From Acidimicrobiia bacterium (GTDB taxonomy: Bacteria > Actinomycetota > Acidimicrobiia > Acidimicrobiales > SKKL01), in the NCBI GenBank assembly GCA_041676705.1, contig JBAYRL010000002.1, positions 465,533 through 529,532 on the forward strand: a stretch of DNA of 64,000 nucleotides. The letters run 5' to 3'. The notes beneath the pieces were generated by a model. It was not told the DNA's origin and made no database searches. It saw nothing but the letters and a program-made list of their open reading frames with translations. Below are positions 27,194 through 35,880 of this stretch, in pieces. The translations under genes and the position numbers were made by a program. Numbering within the stretch: the first letter of the stretch is position 1; every line of letters starts with the position of its first letter.

Positions 27194-27867
27194 CCGCCCG
27201 GGGTTACCAGAATTCGGGCACCTACAAACGCCCCAATTCCAACTGGATCGCCCTCAATTTCCACAATAGTGGTGCCATCGGGCGCGATCGAGCGGACCAC
27301 ACCAGCGTGTCCCGGCATCACCGACGCCCCTTCCAAAAAATCGAGTAGACCGTCGGTGAACTCTAATTCTTCGGTGATACGCCGCACGGTGAAGCTGTCA
27401 CCAACGTCTATCGAATCAAGAGTGACGGTGTTGGGGTGTTCAACATAACCGGATCCGGGAATGGGGTTGCCATGGGGGCAGGTGGTGGGATCACCTAATA
27501 CTCGCTCCATAGCTTCTTCAACCACAGGCGAAATGATGTGCTCCCATTTGCCAGCCTCCTGGTGTGCGGTGGCCCAGGACAAACCCAAAATGTCGGTTAA
27601 GAAGCGTTCGGCTATGCGGTGTCGACGCACCACAATTGTGGCCAATGCTAAACCGCGTTCAGTGAGGGAGATGGTGCCCGCGGCGGTGCTAACCAATCCT
27701 TCAGCTTCCATACGTTTGATCATTTCGGAAACCGCGGCTCGCGAAACGGCCAAACGCTCAGCTACACGAGCTTGAATCACCGCCACGTCGTCTTCGTGGA
27801 GCTCGTAGATAGCCTCGCAATACTCTTCGAATGCCGGGTGATACTCGGGCGACTCGTAGCTATCCAT
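27190..27867 (-). CDS. DtxR/MntR-family metal-dependent regulator
   Basis: The 225-residue protein has an N-terminal winged helix (about 1-70), a dimerisation and metal-binding domain containing KWEHIISPVVEEAMERVLGDP and CPHGNPIPGSGY, and a C-terminal FeoA/SH3-like domain (about 150-225). Two usual DtxR ligands differ: the position equal to Met10 is Glu (FEEYCEAIYEL, like Asp8 in MntR), and the position equal to Cys102 is Gly (EAGKWEH). It may therefore sense manganese rather than iron. A TAAGCT -10-like motif lies seven bases before the ATG, suggesting a leaderless transcript. Confidence 0.88.
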   Translation of the reverse strand: MDSYESPEYHPAFEEYCEAIYELHEDDVAVIQARVAERLAVSRAAVSEMIKRMEAEGLVSTAAGTISLTERGLALATIVVRRHRIAERFLTDILGLSWATAHQEAGKWEHIISPVVEEAMERVLGDPTTCPHGNPIPGSGYVEHPNTVTLDSIDVGDSFTVRRITEELEFTDGLLDFLEGASVMPGHAGVVRSIAPDGTTIVEIEGDPVGIGAFVGARILVTPGG

Positions 27868-27926
27868 GCCCCATAGCTTAGAGGGGAATACCTAAAGATG
27901 GGCCCTAGCTGGTGTAGGTGGGTTGC

Positions 27927-27938
27927 TACACTCGGTCC
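27927..27938 (+). promoter_or_regulatory. -10 element at leaderless spacing
   Basis: TACACT (27927-27932) ends six bases before the ATG at 27939; no Shine-Dalgarno sequence is present. Confidence 0.4.
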
Positions 27939-28718
27939 ATGCGTGTGCGTAAAGTGGTCTTTGCCCTCTTGTTTTCACTTGTAGCGGTGGCGTGTAGCGA
28001 TAATTCATCGGATGAGGGAACGGCAGGTGGTTCAACCGACGAAACCCCCTCAACCACCCAAAACAACACTTCGAGCACCCTCGACGACGACTCAGACGAT
28101 GACGCTTCCGACCTTGACTCGTGCCCGGATGCCGCACCGATACCAGCGTCGGCTGCTGAACTTAGTGAAGCTACGGTCAACTTCGATGGGGACGGTGACG
28201 GTGAAAACGATCGCCTTGCCACCTACAAAGATGGCGACAATTGGTGGGTAGGGGTCGAGTGGTCAAACGGTGGTTCAAGCCGGGCCATAATCGACGAAGC
28301 TTTTATGGGCGCAGCTGCCGCCGGTGGTTACGACCTTGACGGTGATGGCAATGACGAAGCTTTTGTGTCTATTTACGGCCCTGCCAGTGGGGTTATGGTT
28401 GGAGTTTTCTATCGTGACGGCTGTGATTTGGCGCCGGTCTTAGACGAAGACGCCGCGGCGCCATTCGTCTTTCCAGTCACTGGTTCCATCGGGTTTTTCT
28501 CTGGGGCCAGCTGTAACTCGATTGGTGACATCTCGCTTATAAGTGGCGAATTGCTCGACGAGGAAGCCGGTGAATACGAGGTTTCTGAAGTGCCCTACAG
28601 CTTTGATTCCACTTCAGGAACACTAAGTTCAGGCTTTGGTGACGGCGGTTCGGTCACCTTTGATGAAATAGGCGATTTGTCGCAACTTGACTGCGGCGAT
28701 TTGGCCAACGCTTTGTGA
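27939..28718 (+). CDS. Lipoprotein with Asp-rich calcium-type repeats
   Basis: The 259-residue protein has a lipoprotein signal (MRVRKVVFALLFSLVAVACSD) with Cys20 as the expected lipid site. A Ser/Thr/Asp-rich linker follows to about residue 60. The body holds two DGDGDG-like segments (FDGDGDGENDR, DLDGDGNDEAF) of the VCBS/FG-GAP kind that often bind calcium, and four cysteines. It is probably anchored on the outer face of the membrane. No named family is recognised. The ATG at 27939 is chosen over an upstream TTG because of the signal peptide. Confidence 0.75.
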   Translation: MRVRKVVFALLFSLVAVACSDNSSDEGTAGGSTDETPSTTQNNTSSTLDDDSDDDASDLDSCPDAAPIPASAAELSEATVNFDGDGDGENDRLATYKDGDNWWVGVEWSNGGSSRAIIDEAFMGAAAAGGYDLDGDGNDEAFVSIYGPASGVMVGVFYRDGCDLAPVLDEDAAAPFVFPVTGSIGFFSGASCNSIGDISLISGELLDEEAGEYEVSEVPYSFDSTSGTLSSGFGDGGSVTFDEIGDLSQLDCGDLANAL

Positions 28719-28784
28719 CAAGTTGGTTAGAAGGTACTCAAACGGTTGGTTGCGCTAGGGGCAAACCGATAGCGTAGGAGGACA

Positions 28785-29189
28785 ATGGACGCCACGGTTT
28801 CTTCCTCGAGCCCGGTATCAGCCCCTAACCGGTCACAGGCCGATCGGGCTATGCGCTGTGTGTTGTGTCTGCCCTCCGACGGAGAAAAGGCCAGCATCAC
28901 CGGCGCTGAAAACGCATTTTCAAAATCGGTTGCAATTTCGGCTATTCGCTGCACCATTACATATTTGGTACTGCCTATTTTAAAGCCGATTGTCGATTTG
29001 AGCGGTGGTGTCGGCCCCTGGCTAGGGCTCATAATTGGTGCGGTATCAATGATCGCCATCGTGTTTTCGATCCGGCGGTTCTTCGCTGCCGATCACCGCT
29101 ACCGTTGGCCTTATGCCGTTATTGGTAGCTCTATTTTGATTCTGTTGATCTACCAGGGCTTTGCCGATATTCGAACCCTGCTCGGTTAA
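28785..29189 (+). CDS. Three-helix membrane protein upstream of ilvA
   Basis: The 134-residue product has a cytosolic N-terminal third with a CVLC motif, then hydrophobic helices at about 52-70, 75-95 and 108-126. AGGAGG lies close before the ATG. The stop overlaps the ilvA start as TAATG, so the two are cotranscribed. The family is not recognised beyond a conserved actinobacterial membrane-protein appearance. Confidence 0.7.
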   Translation: MDATVSSSSPVSAPNRSQADRAMRCVLCLPSDGEKASITGAENAFSKSVAISAIRCTITYLVLPILKPIVDLSGGVGPWLGLIIGAVSMIAIVFSIRRFFAADHRYRWPYAVIGSSILILLIYQGFADIRTLLG

Positions 29190-30733
29190 TGCCTAATACC
29201 GGCGAGCCGGCCGCTTTTGACGAGTTAATGCGCTCGATTTTAACGAGTCGCGTCTACGAAGTTGCCCGCGAGACACCATTAGAACTGGCCGCTCGTCTTT
29301 CGGCTCGCCTCGATAACAAAATCTGGTTTAAGCGCGAAGACTTACAGCCGATTTTCAGCTTTAAACTTCGCGGCGCTTACAACAAGATGGCCCATCTGAG
29401 CGAGCAAGAGCGTCAGCGCGGCGTTATTACGGCCAGTGCAGGAAACCATGCCCAAGGTGTGGCCTATTCGGCGCGGCACCTCGGAATCAAAGCGCTGATT
29501 GTCATGCCCGAAACAACACCGTCGATCAAGGTTGATGCGGTTAGAAATCTCGGTGCGGAAGTGGTTTTGGTGGGTGATTCGTATTCAGATGCCCAGGCCC
29601 ACTGCGATTCGCTGCAACGCTCAACCGGAATGACCGCCATTCCACCTTTTGATGATCCGCTGGTGGTAGCCGGACAAGGAACCATTGCCGATGAAATAGT
29701 GCGTCAAAGCGCCGCCGATTTAGACGCCGTGTTCGTGCCGGTGGGTGGCGGTGGGCTGATTGGCGGGATCGGGGCATACCTAAAGACGGTGGTCCCACAC
29801 GTAAAGGTTATTGGCGTTGAATCGACAGAGGCCGATGCCATGGCCCGTTCGTTGATGGCCGGTAAAATTGTGAAGTTAGACCAGGTTGGGATTTTTGCTG
29901 ATGGCGTGGCTGTTCGCCAGGTTGGCAACTACACGTTTGGTTTGGCACAAGAGGTGATCGATGAAACCATCACCGTAAGTAACGACGAAATTTCAGCAGC
30001 CATTAAAGACATTTTTGAAGACACCCGCTCGATTGTGGAACCAGCCGGAGCACTGTCGGTGGCTGGGCTCAAACACTGGGTCGAACACAACGATGTGCAC
30101 CAAGAAAACCTGGTCGCGATCCTAAGTGGTGCCAACATGAACTTTGACCGCTTGCGCTTTGTGACCGAGCAAGCCGAGTTGGGCGAAGCACGTGAAGCCT
30201 TATTTGCCGTGACTATTCCCGAGCAACCGGGTGCTTTCCGTGAGTTTTGTGCCCTGTTAGATACTCGTGTTATCACCGAGTTTAACTATCGCTTGAACAC
30301 CCGTGATGTAGCTCACATTTTTGTGGGTGTAGCCGTGGAGTCGCGTTCGGATGCCGACACGGTCGCCAATCTGTTGCGCGCTACCGGACTTTCAACCATC
30401 GACTTGTCGAATAATGAAGTAGCCAAGTTGCACGTGCGCCACATGGTGGGTGGCCGAGCGGCAGATGTACATGATGAAGTGCTCTACAGGTTCCAATTCC
30501 CCGAGCGGCCAGGCGCCTTAATGCGTTTCTTGGAGACCTTGGGTGGTCGCTGGAACATCAGTCTTTTTCACTACCGCAACCACGGAGCAGACATCGGAAG
30601 GGTTTTGGCAGGCTTTGAAGTGCCCGAGACTGAACGAGATGAGTTTCGGTGGTTCTTAGATGAACTGGGTTACCGACACACTTTGGAAGATAGCAACCCA
30701 GCATATGATCAATTCCTAAAGATTGAACGCTAG
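29189..30733 (+). CDS. ilvA: Threonine dehydratase, biosynthetic IlvA
   Basis: IlvA converts threonine to 2-oxobutanoate, the first step of isoleucine synthesis, using pyridoxal phosphate. The 514-residue protein has the cofactor lysine in FSFKLRGAYNKM, the phosphate loop VGGGGLIGGIGAY, and two C-terminal ACT-like regulatory repeats (about 330-420 and 425-512), so feedback inhibition by isoleucine is expected. The length is that of the long biosynthetic enzyme. It is coupled to the upstream membrane-protein gene. Confidence 0.95.
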   Translation: MPNTGEPAAFDELMRSILTSRVYEVARETPLELAARLSARLDNKIWFKREDLQPIFSFKLRGAYNKMAHLSEQERQRGVITASAGNHAQGVAYSARHLGIKALIVMPETTPSIKVDAVRNLGAEVVLVGDSYSDAQAHCDSLQRSTGMTAIPPFDDPLVVAGQGTIADEIVRQSAADLDAVFVPVGGGGLIGGIGAYLKTVVPHVKVIGVESTEADAMARSLMAGKIVKLDQVGIFADGVAVRQVGNYTFGLAQEVIDETITVSNDEISAAIKDIFEDTRSIVEPAGALSVAGLKHWVEHNDVHQENLVAILSGANMNFDRLRFVTEQAELGEAREALFAVTIPEQPGAFREFCALLDTRVITEFNYRLNTRDVAHIFVGVAVESRSDADTVANLLRATGLSTIDLSNNEVAKLHVRHMVGGRAADVHDEVLYRFQFPERPGALMRFLETLGGRWNISLFHYRNHGADIGRVLAGFEVPETERDEFRWFLDELGYRHTLEDSNPAYDQFLKIER

Positions 30734-30747
30734 GAAACCCTGATCTA

Positions 30748-31890
30748 TTAACCCAATACAACCAACAACGCGAGTGGCACTACCACAAAGGTTCCCACTA
30801 CCCACGCTAAGGCTAGCGTACGGCGCCGAGTAGCGACTTCTGCCAGAAACTCTGCGGCGGTGACGGGCAGCATGCGGGTGAGGGGTAGTGGGTATATCAG
30901 TAAGATTCCTGCCAAGTTGAAGAGGGTGTGTACTAAGGCGATGGCTAGGGCTTCGGGGCGACTGGCGGCCATGGCGGCTAAGAGTGCGGTGATGGTGGTG
31001 CCTACGTTGGCGCCGAGGGTGACTGGGTAGGCGGCGCGGATGCTGAGCACTCCCGAGGCGGCTAGTGGGATTAACAGCGACGTGGTGATGCTAGAAGACT
31101 GGACCACGACCGTGATCACCAGACCGAATGACATGGCGACCAAACCACCGCCACGGGTTAACAGGTCATTGAGTGAACGTTCCAGTCGATCAGCGATCAG
31201 CGTACGCATATTCTTGGTAATGAACGTGAGCGAAATCATCACCAAGACCAAGCCACACACAATGAGGAGAGCGCCCTGAGCTGTTCCTGAAACAGCTTTC
31301 GCAAACAGAGTCTCGATTAAATCGACAGGTCCGTCGACCAGCGTCTTAATCGGGCTTTGCCATTCACTCCCCGACGAACCGACCAGAATTTCGCTTATCC
31401 GTGTAGCCGTTTTGGCCAGAAAGCCGGTGGCCATCTCCAACGGAAAAAGCAGTATCACCGCAAAGAGGTTGAAGAAGTCGTGCACGGTGGCAGTAGCGAA
31501 AGCCCGCCGAAACTCGGGACCTTGGCGCATATGACCGAGCGACACAATGGCGTTGGTGATGGTGGTGCCGATATTGGCCCCCATAATCATGGGAACCGCC
31601 GCTTCCACACTGAGCGTTCCCGAGGCCACCAAACCCACGATCACTGAAGAGGTGGCTGAAGAAGATTGCATTAGGACGGTTACTAAAATACCCACCGAAA
31701 ATGCGGCCAGAGGGTTGGTTACACGTTCTAACAGTTGAGTCTGAGTATCGCCTCCGAGCGCTCCCATCCCCGCTTGGAGTACCGAGACCCCAATGAGAAA
31801 GCCGTAGATGAGAATGACTACTAGCGCTGCTCGGCCGGCCGTTGGTACCTCAAGGCGCGCCGCAGTAGGAGGCGTAGTTTTCTCATCCAT
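30748..31890 (-). CDS. Na/phosphate symporter-family protein, copy 1
   Basis: The 380-residue protein belongs to the NptA/PNaS family of sodium-phosphate cotransporters. It carries the two inverted repeats with signature motifs VLMQSSSATSSVIVG and VVVQSSSITTSLLIPL, each followed by GANIGTT/GANVGTT. About eight to nine hydrophobic helices are visible. The ATG at 31890 gives exactly the same length as the paralogue at 32630. Much of the protein is nearly identical to that paralogue, also at DNA level. It is last in the copy 2-phoU-like-copy 1 gene set. Confidence 0.9.
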   Translation of the reverse strand: MDEKTTPPTAARLEVPTAGRAALVVILIYGFLIGVSVLQAGMGALGGDTQTQLLERVTNPLAAFSVGILVTVLMQSSSATSSVIVGLVASGTLSVEAAVPMIMGANIGTTITNAIVSLGHMRQGPEFRRAFATATVHDFFNLFAVILLFPLEMATGFLAKTATRISEILVGSSGSEWQSPIKTLVDGPVDLIETLFAKAVSGTAQGALLIVCGLVLVMISLTFITKNMRTLIADRLERSLNDLLTRGGGLVAMSFGLVITVVVQSSSITTSLLIPLAASGVLSIRAAYPVTLGANVGTTITALLAAMAASRPEALAIALVHTLFNLAGILLIYPLPLTRMLPVTAAEFLAEVATRRRTLALAWVVGTFVVVPLALLVVLG

Positions 31891-31893
31891 GGA

Positions 31894-31915
31894 ACTTACC
31901 CGGCAAGCTAGTACG
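31894..31915 (-). promoter_or_regulatory. Upstream element shared by both symporter genes (a)
   Basis: These 22 bp, immediately before the first symporter start, match 33776-33797 before the second copy at 21 of 22 positions. On the minus strand they contain TAGCTT, a -10-like hexamer, followed by GCCGGGTAAG. The element could be a promoter or a leader copied with the gene. Confidence 0.45.
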
Positions 31916-31977
31916 TAGAAGGGCCCGACAGACAACGCTCATAAAGGTAATTCGCCACAGAGTTGGCGAAGCGTTCC

Positions 31978-32616
31978 TTATTGCTCGTGTTCTATTGGGT
32001 TAATCAAGGTTGAGACTATGCCAACCAAGTTGCCCAAGACCCGCTTGAGGTATCGATGGAGCACCGCTCGGGGCACGGCATAGGAACCGGGCATTTCACT
32101 GTGCATAAGCTCACGAATTTTAACTACTTGGAGATCTTGGAGCTTGTTTGCCTTGACCCGGAACTCTTCCATGCGTTCAGAGTCGGGATCGAGAATCAGT
32201 TCGACTACTTCGCCCAACATGGCTGAGATTTGGGTGTGGATGGACTGCAACTCTTCGCGATCATCAGCTTCAGCGAACGAGACGTCTTCATCGGTGAGCT
32301 CGAAAATGTTCTTGGCTTGGTCACCAATTCGTTCAATGCGCTTGATGAGCAAGGTGTAGGCCATCACGTCGCCAATATGCTCGGCCCCTTGCACGGTAAT
32401 GTGAACAATCAGCTCACGACGAAGGTCTTGTTCGGCACGGTTAATGCCTTCGTCAGTTCGTCGGATCTCTTCGGCAACAGCACTGGAGGAGGCACCGTGG
32501 AGAACCGCCGCTGTGGCCAGGTCGAACGAATGACGCACGTCGGAGAGCATCTGGACCACACGACCTGTAATTAGCTCCATGCCGGATTCACGCCGACGGA
32601 AAAACGACATCACCAT
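31978..32616 (-). CDS. PhoU-like regulatory protein
   Basis: The 212-residue helical protein resembles PhoU-type proteins that modulate phosphate uptake. It contains repeated acidic E/DxxxD-type segments such as RRTDEGINRAEQDLRRELIVHI, IKRIERIGDQAKNIFEL and MEEFRVKANKLQDLQ, which in the family bind metal clusters. It lies between two Na/phosphate symporter genes, 13 bp after the upstream one, so it probably controls or works with them. The start is ATG 32616 or ATG 32610. Confidence 0.85.
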   Translation of the reverse strand: MVMSFFRRRESGMELITGRVVQMLSDVRHSFDLATAAVLHGASSSAVAEEIRRTDEGINRAEQDLRRELIVHITVQGAEHIGDVMAYTLLIKRIERIGDQAKNIFELTDEDVSFAEADDREELQSIHTQISAMLGEVVELILDPDSERMEEFRVKANKLQDLQVVKIRELMHSEMPGSYAVPRAVLHRYLKRVLGNLVGIVSTLINPIEHEQ

Positions 32617-32629
32617 GGTTGGCGGCCTT

Positions 32630-33772
32630 TCAACCTAGAAAAACAAGCAGTACGAGGGGTAGAACAAGGAAGGTACCAATCACCCAGCCTAAGGCTAAGG
32701 AACGCCGTCGGGTAGCCAGCACTGCTAGATGTTCTGCGGCGGTGACGGGCAGCATGCGGGTGAAGGGTAGTGGGTATATCAATAAGATTCCGGCCACGTT
32801 GAAGAGGGTGTGTACTAAGGCGATGGCTAGGGCTTCGGGGCGACTCGCGGCCATGGCGGCTAAGAGTGCGGTGATGGTGGTGCCTACGTTGGCGCCGAGG
32901 GTGACTGGGTAGGCGGCGCGGATGCTGAGCACTCCCGAGGCGGCTAGTGGGATCAGCAGTGACGTGGTGATGCTAGAAGACTGGACCACGACCGTGATTA
33001 CCAACCCGAATGACATGGCGACTAAACCACCGCCGCGGGTTAATAGGTCGTTGAGTGAACGTTCCAGCCGATCAGCGATCAGGGTACGCATATTCTTGGT
33101 AATGAAGATCAAAGCCCCCATTAGCATCACCAAGCCCACCGCGATTAACGCCATGCCCAAACCTGTGCCGGTAAGCCCGCGCTGGAATAATTCGTCGATC
33201 AGATTGACCGGACCATCGACCAGCGTTTTTATCGGGCTTTGCCATTCTCCACCCGAGGAGCCAACCAGAATTTCGCTTATCCGAGTGGCGGTCTTGGCCA
33301 GAAAGCCGGTGGCCATCTCCAGTGGGAATAGCAAAAGTACCGTGAAGAGGTTGAAGAAGTCGTGCACGGTGGCGGTGGCGAAAGCCCGTTGGAATTCGGG
33401 GCCTTGGCGAATGTGGCCGAGCGACACTATGGCGTTGGTGATGGTGGTGCCGATATTGGCACCCATAATCAGTGGCACCGCCGCTTCCACACTGAGGGTT
33501 CCCGAGGCCACCAGGCCCACAATGACCGAAGTAGTAGCCGAAGACGACTGCATGATGGCCGTTACTAAAATGCCCACCGACAAAGCCGCCAGTGGGTTAG
33601 TTACCCGTTCAAGTAATTGGGTTTGAGTGTCTCCACCGAGAGCACTCATACCAATCTGTAATACTGACACGCCTACGAGAAAGGCGTACACGAGGACGGC
33701 TACGAGCGCCGCACGGGCGGGTGTCGGTACTTGAAACCGAGCCGCAGCAGGTGGGGTTATGTTTTTGTCCAT
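32630..33772 (-). CDS. Na/phosphate symporter-family protein, copy 2
   Basis: This 380-residue paralogue of the 30748 gene has the same paired QSSSAT and QSSSIT motifs and GANIGTT/GANVGTT segments. The two differ mainly in the loop near residues 200-235 and at both ends. The DNA of the C-terminal third (about 32733-33110) is almost identical to about 30851-31230, including an uninterrupted match of more than 40 bases, which points to recent duplication or gene conversion. It is the first gene of the set. Confidence 0.9.
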   Translation of the reverse strand: MDKNITPPAAARFQVPTPARAALVAVLVYAFLVGVSVLQIGMSALGGDTQTQLLERVTNPLAALSVGILVTAIMQSSSATTSVIVGLVASGTLSVEAAVPLIMGANIGTTITNAIVSLGHIRQGPEFQRAFATATVHDFFNLFTVLLLFPLEMATGFLAKTATRISEILVGSSGGEWQSPIKTLVDGPVNLIDELFQRGLTGTGLGMALIAVGLVMLMGALIFITKNMRTLIADRLERSLNDLLTRGGGLVAMSFGLVITVVVQSSSITTSLLIPLAASGVLSIRAAYPVTLGANVGTTITALLAAMAASRPEALAIALVHTLFNVAGILLIYPLPFTRMLPVTAAEHLAVLATRRRSLALGWVIGTFLVLPLVLLVFLG

Positions 33773-33775
33773 GAG

Positions 33776-33797
33776 ACTTACCCGGCAAGTTAGTACG
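33776..33797 (-). promoter_or_regulatory. Upstream element shared by both symporter genes (b)
   Basis: Partner of 31894-31915; 21 of 22 bases agree and the position relative to the start codon is the same within one or two bases. Confidence 0.45.
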
Positions 33798-33864
33798 AAC
33801 CGGGCTCACATATCGAAATCGGTGGACAGTAATTTGCTGCCGTGCTTTCGCAGCGAAAACGCAG

Positions 33865-33895
33865 GTGGGGGTTCGCTCTTTGGTTGAACCCCCAC
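33865..33895 (-). terminator. Terminator of the solute-binding protein gene
   Basis: GTGGGGGTTC (33865-33874) and GAACCCCCAC (33886-33895) form a perfect 10-bp stem with an 11-base loop. It lies 39 bp beyond the stop codon at 33935. On the minus strand the stem is followed by CTGCGTTTTCG, so the T-run is short. Confidence 0.7.
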
Positions 33896-33934
33896 CCACT
33901 ATTGAAAGGTCAAAATGTTGTCATCGAGAAATGA

Positions 33935-35695
33935 CTATTTTTCGATGTAGGCCTGGGTAAATCGGGCGATGGAACCCGGAGTTCCGTTGCCTTTGGTCCC
34001 GTCAGGGAAGGTCCAATCGGGAATGCCAACCACATCTTCGCGATAACCCACCAATGTAGGTGTGCCTACGTTCCAAATGTATGGCACCAGCTCAGAGGTT
34101 ACCCGGCTTACTTCTTCAATAGCTGCGTAACGTTCCGCGAAGTCGGTCGTTTCGCGGAACTTGGTTAGGGCCTCATCAATGCGGGGATCGGTGAGATTGG
34201 AGAAGTTTCCGGCCGTGGTCTCAACTGGTCCGAAGTAGCCGCGCAAGTTGGTGAAGGGATCACCTTCGCCACCACTGGCACGGAAACAGGTGGTTTGGAA
34301 GTCGCCTCTAAACGGTGGGTCGGTGTCGGCCGTGCCAACCACCCTCGAAATCATGGTGGCTTGGTCGAGCTGTACCAAATGGACATCGATACCTACGTTG
34401 CCCCACAGGTTTTGCAAGAGCTGGGCGCCCTGCAACAGCGTGGGGTCGGGTTGACAGATGTACTCAATTTCGATGTCCGCACCGGCCGGTTTGTTGTCGG
34501 AACGCTCAGGGTCGTTTCGGTATTGTTCCACCAGCTCTTTGGCAGCCTCTGGGTCAGGGCCGTTGGCACCGGGATAATCAGCTACGGCTTCAGCTGAATA
34601 CCAGGGGCTGTCCTCTGAGAAGAAGCCGTTTGCGGGTGGGGTGAGCCCATCGTCATCACGGACCTTGGCCATGGCTTCTGAGTCGTTGGCAAAAGCCAAT
34701 GCTCGTCGGATCCGAATATCGTCAAGCGGTGGTGACAAGGTGTTGATGACTGTGATTGACGATTCGTTACCGATGTACAAGCTGGCCTCAAAGCCACCTT
34801 TGTCAACCATGGCGAGTACTCGTTTAATACTTGGGCCTCGCAGGGTTTGAATCACCTGGATGTCGTCGGAGGCCAAGCTGGCGGTTCGACTTTCATCGTC
34901 GGGAATAACTCGGAATTCGATTTCGTCCAAGTACGGCAGTTGATTTCCGTCGCTATCGGAGAGCCAATAGTTCTCGTTGCGCTTCACAACCAAGCGATCG
35001 TCTCGGGTCCAGGAGACAAATTCAAACGGTCCGGTGCCCACGGGATGATTGCCAAAGCCTTCCGGGTCAGCTTCATAGGCTGTAGGTGAAACCGGTAGAC
35101 CTGGGTAAGTTCGCAATTGATCTGGGAAACCGGCGTTTGGTCCGCTGAGCGTATACATCACGGTCATGTCGTCAACAATCTCCATGCCCGTTACTCCCGC
35201 ATTTACCAGTCCACCCCGGTTTCGAGCACCTTCTGCGAAATGGAGGTTGTCCCAGTTCCATTTCAGGGCTTCGGCATCGAGCGGTGTGCCATCGTGGAAT
35301 TGCACCCCTTCTCGTAACGTCAAAGTCCACTCAGTTAGGTCATCGTTGGGTTCCAGCGATTCTGCCAGGAATGGCTCGAAGTTACCTTCAGCGTCGATGG
35401 CTACCAGTGGGTCGAAGAACGTTAAGGCGATCATGCTACCCGGGGCTGCCAACTCAGCCAGCTTGGGATCAAAGTGATTAGTTTCGGTTTCCACGCCCAC
35501 CACGATCTTGCCCCCGTATTCGGGCTCTGAAGCTTGATCGTCGTCGTTACCAATCTCACCCGAGCGAATGGAGGTGGTAGAGGAATCATTGGGAGGTGAG
35601 CTATCCGAGTCGTTATTACCGCAAGCTGCGGCCACCAATCCCAGTGCCAGTACAGCGGCGGCAAGACGCCACCAAGCCCGTCTTTTGGTGTGCAT
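33935..35695 (-). CDS. Family 5 solute-binding lipoprotein, orphan (1)
   Basis: The 586-residue protein is an extracellular solute-binding protein of the peptide/nickel/opine class. A lipoprotein signal ends in LVAAAC at Cys26, followed by an Asp/Ser-rich linker. Family segments include LTFFDPLVA, WTLTLREGVQFHDGTPLDAE and NHPVGTGPFEFVSWTRDDRLVVKRNENYW. No permease or ATPase gene is adjacent, so it either serves a transporter elsewhere or acts alone. It is a clear paralogue of the 60781 gene. A terminator follows it. Confidence 0.9.
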   Translation of the reverse strand: MHTKRRAWWRLAAAVLALGLVAAACGNNDSDSSPPNDSSTTSIRSGEIGNDDDQASEPEYGGKIVVGVETETNHFDPKLAELAAPGSMIALTFFDPLVAIDAEGNFEPFLAESLEPNDDLTEWTLTLREGVQFHDGTPLDAEALKWNWDNLHFAEGARNRGGLVNAGVTGMEIVDDMTVMYTLSGPNAGFPDQLRTYPGLPVSPTAYEADPEGFGNHPVGTGPFEFVSWTRDDRLVVKRNENYWLSDSDGNQLPYLDEIEFRVIPDDESRTASLASDDIQVIQTLRGPSIKRVLAMVDKGGFEASLYIGNESSITVINTLSPPLDDIRIRRALAFANDSEAMAKVRDDDGLTPPANGFFSEDSPWYSAEAVADYPGANGPDPEAAKELVEQYRNDPERSDNKPAGADIEIEYICQPDPTLLQGAQLLQNLWGNVGIDVHLVQLDQATMISRVVGTADTDPPFRGDFQTTCFRASGGEGDPFTNLRGYFGPVETTAGNFSNLTDPRIDEALTKFRETTDFAERYAAIEEVSRVTSELVPYIWNVGTPTLVGYREDVVGIPDWTFPDGTKGNGTPGSIARFTQAYIEK

Positions 35696-35771
35696 GGGTG
35701 ATTCTCCCTTATGTGTTGACCATCGTGGCTCTTCTAAGCCTAACCATTAGATGTGACATATGGCATAGGCC

Positions 35772-35798
35772 TTGACATGGCTATCGTATTTCTAGAGT
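35772..35798 (+). promoter_or_regulatory. Possible promoter of the nuoF-like gene
   Basis: TTGACA (35772-35777) is a perfect -35. The best -10 is TAGAGT (35793-35798), with a short 15-bp spacer. The leader would be about 75 bases. Confidence 0.4.
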
Positions 35799-35880
35799 AC
35801 GGTGGCGAAATAGATTTACGAATTAATTTTTCTGGCGTTAAGGTTTTTTGCATCGCTGGCGGCTCATCCAAGGAGTACCT

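Noticed and set aside
32922..33626. 234-codon frame antisense to the second symporter gene
   Set aside because: It mirrors a strongly supported gene, and a similar antisense frame appears in the paralogue, as expected from codon use.
30748..33772. Assembly artefact as the explanation of the symporter duplication
   Set aside because: The copies differ in loops and ends and have a distinct gene between them, so simple misassembly is unlikely, though long reads would settle it.
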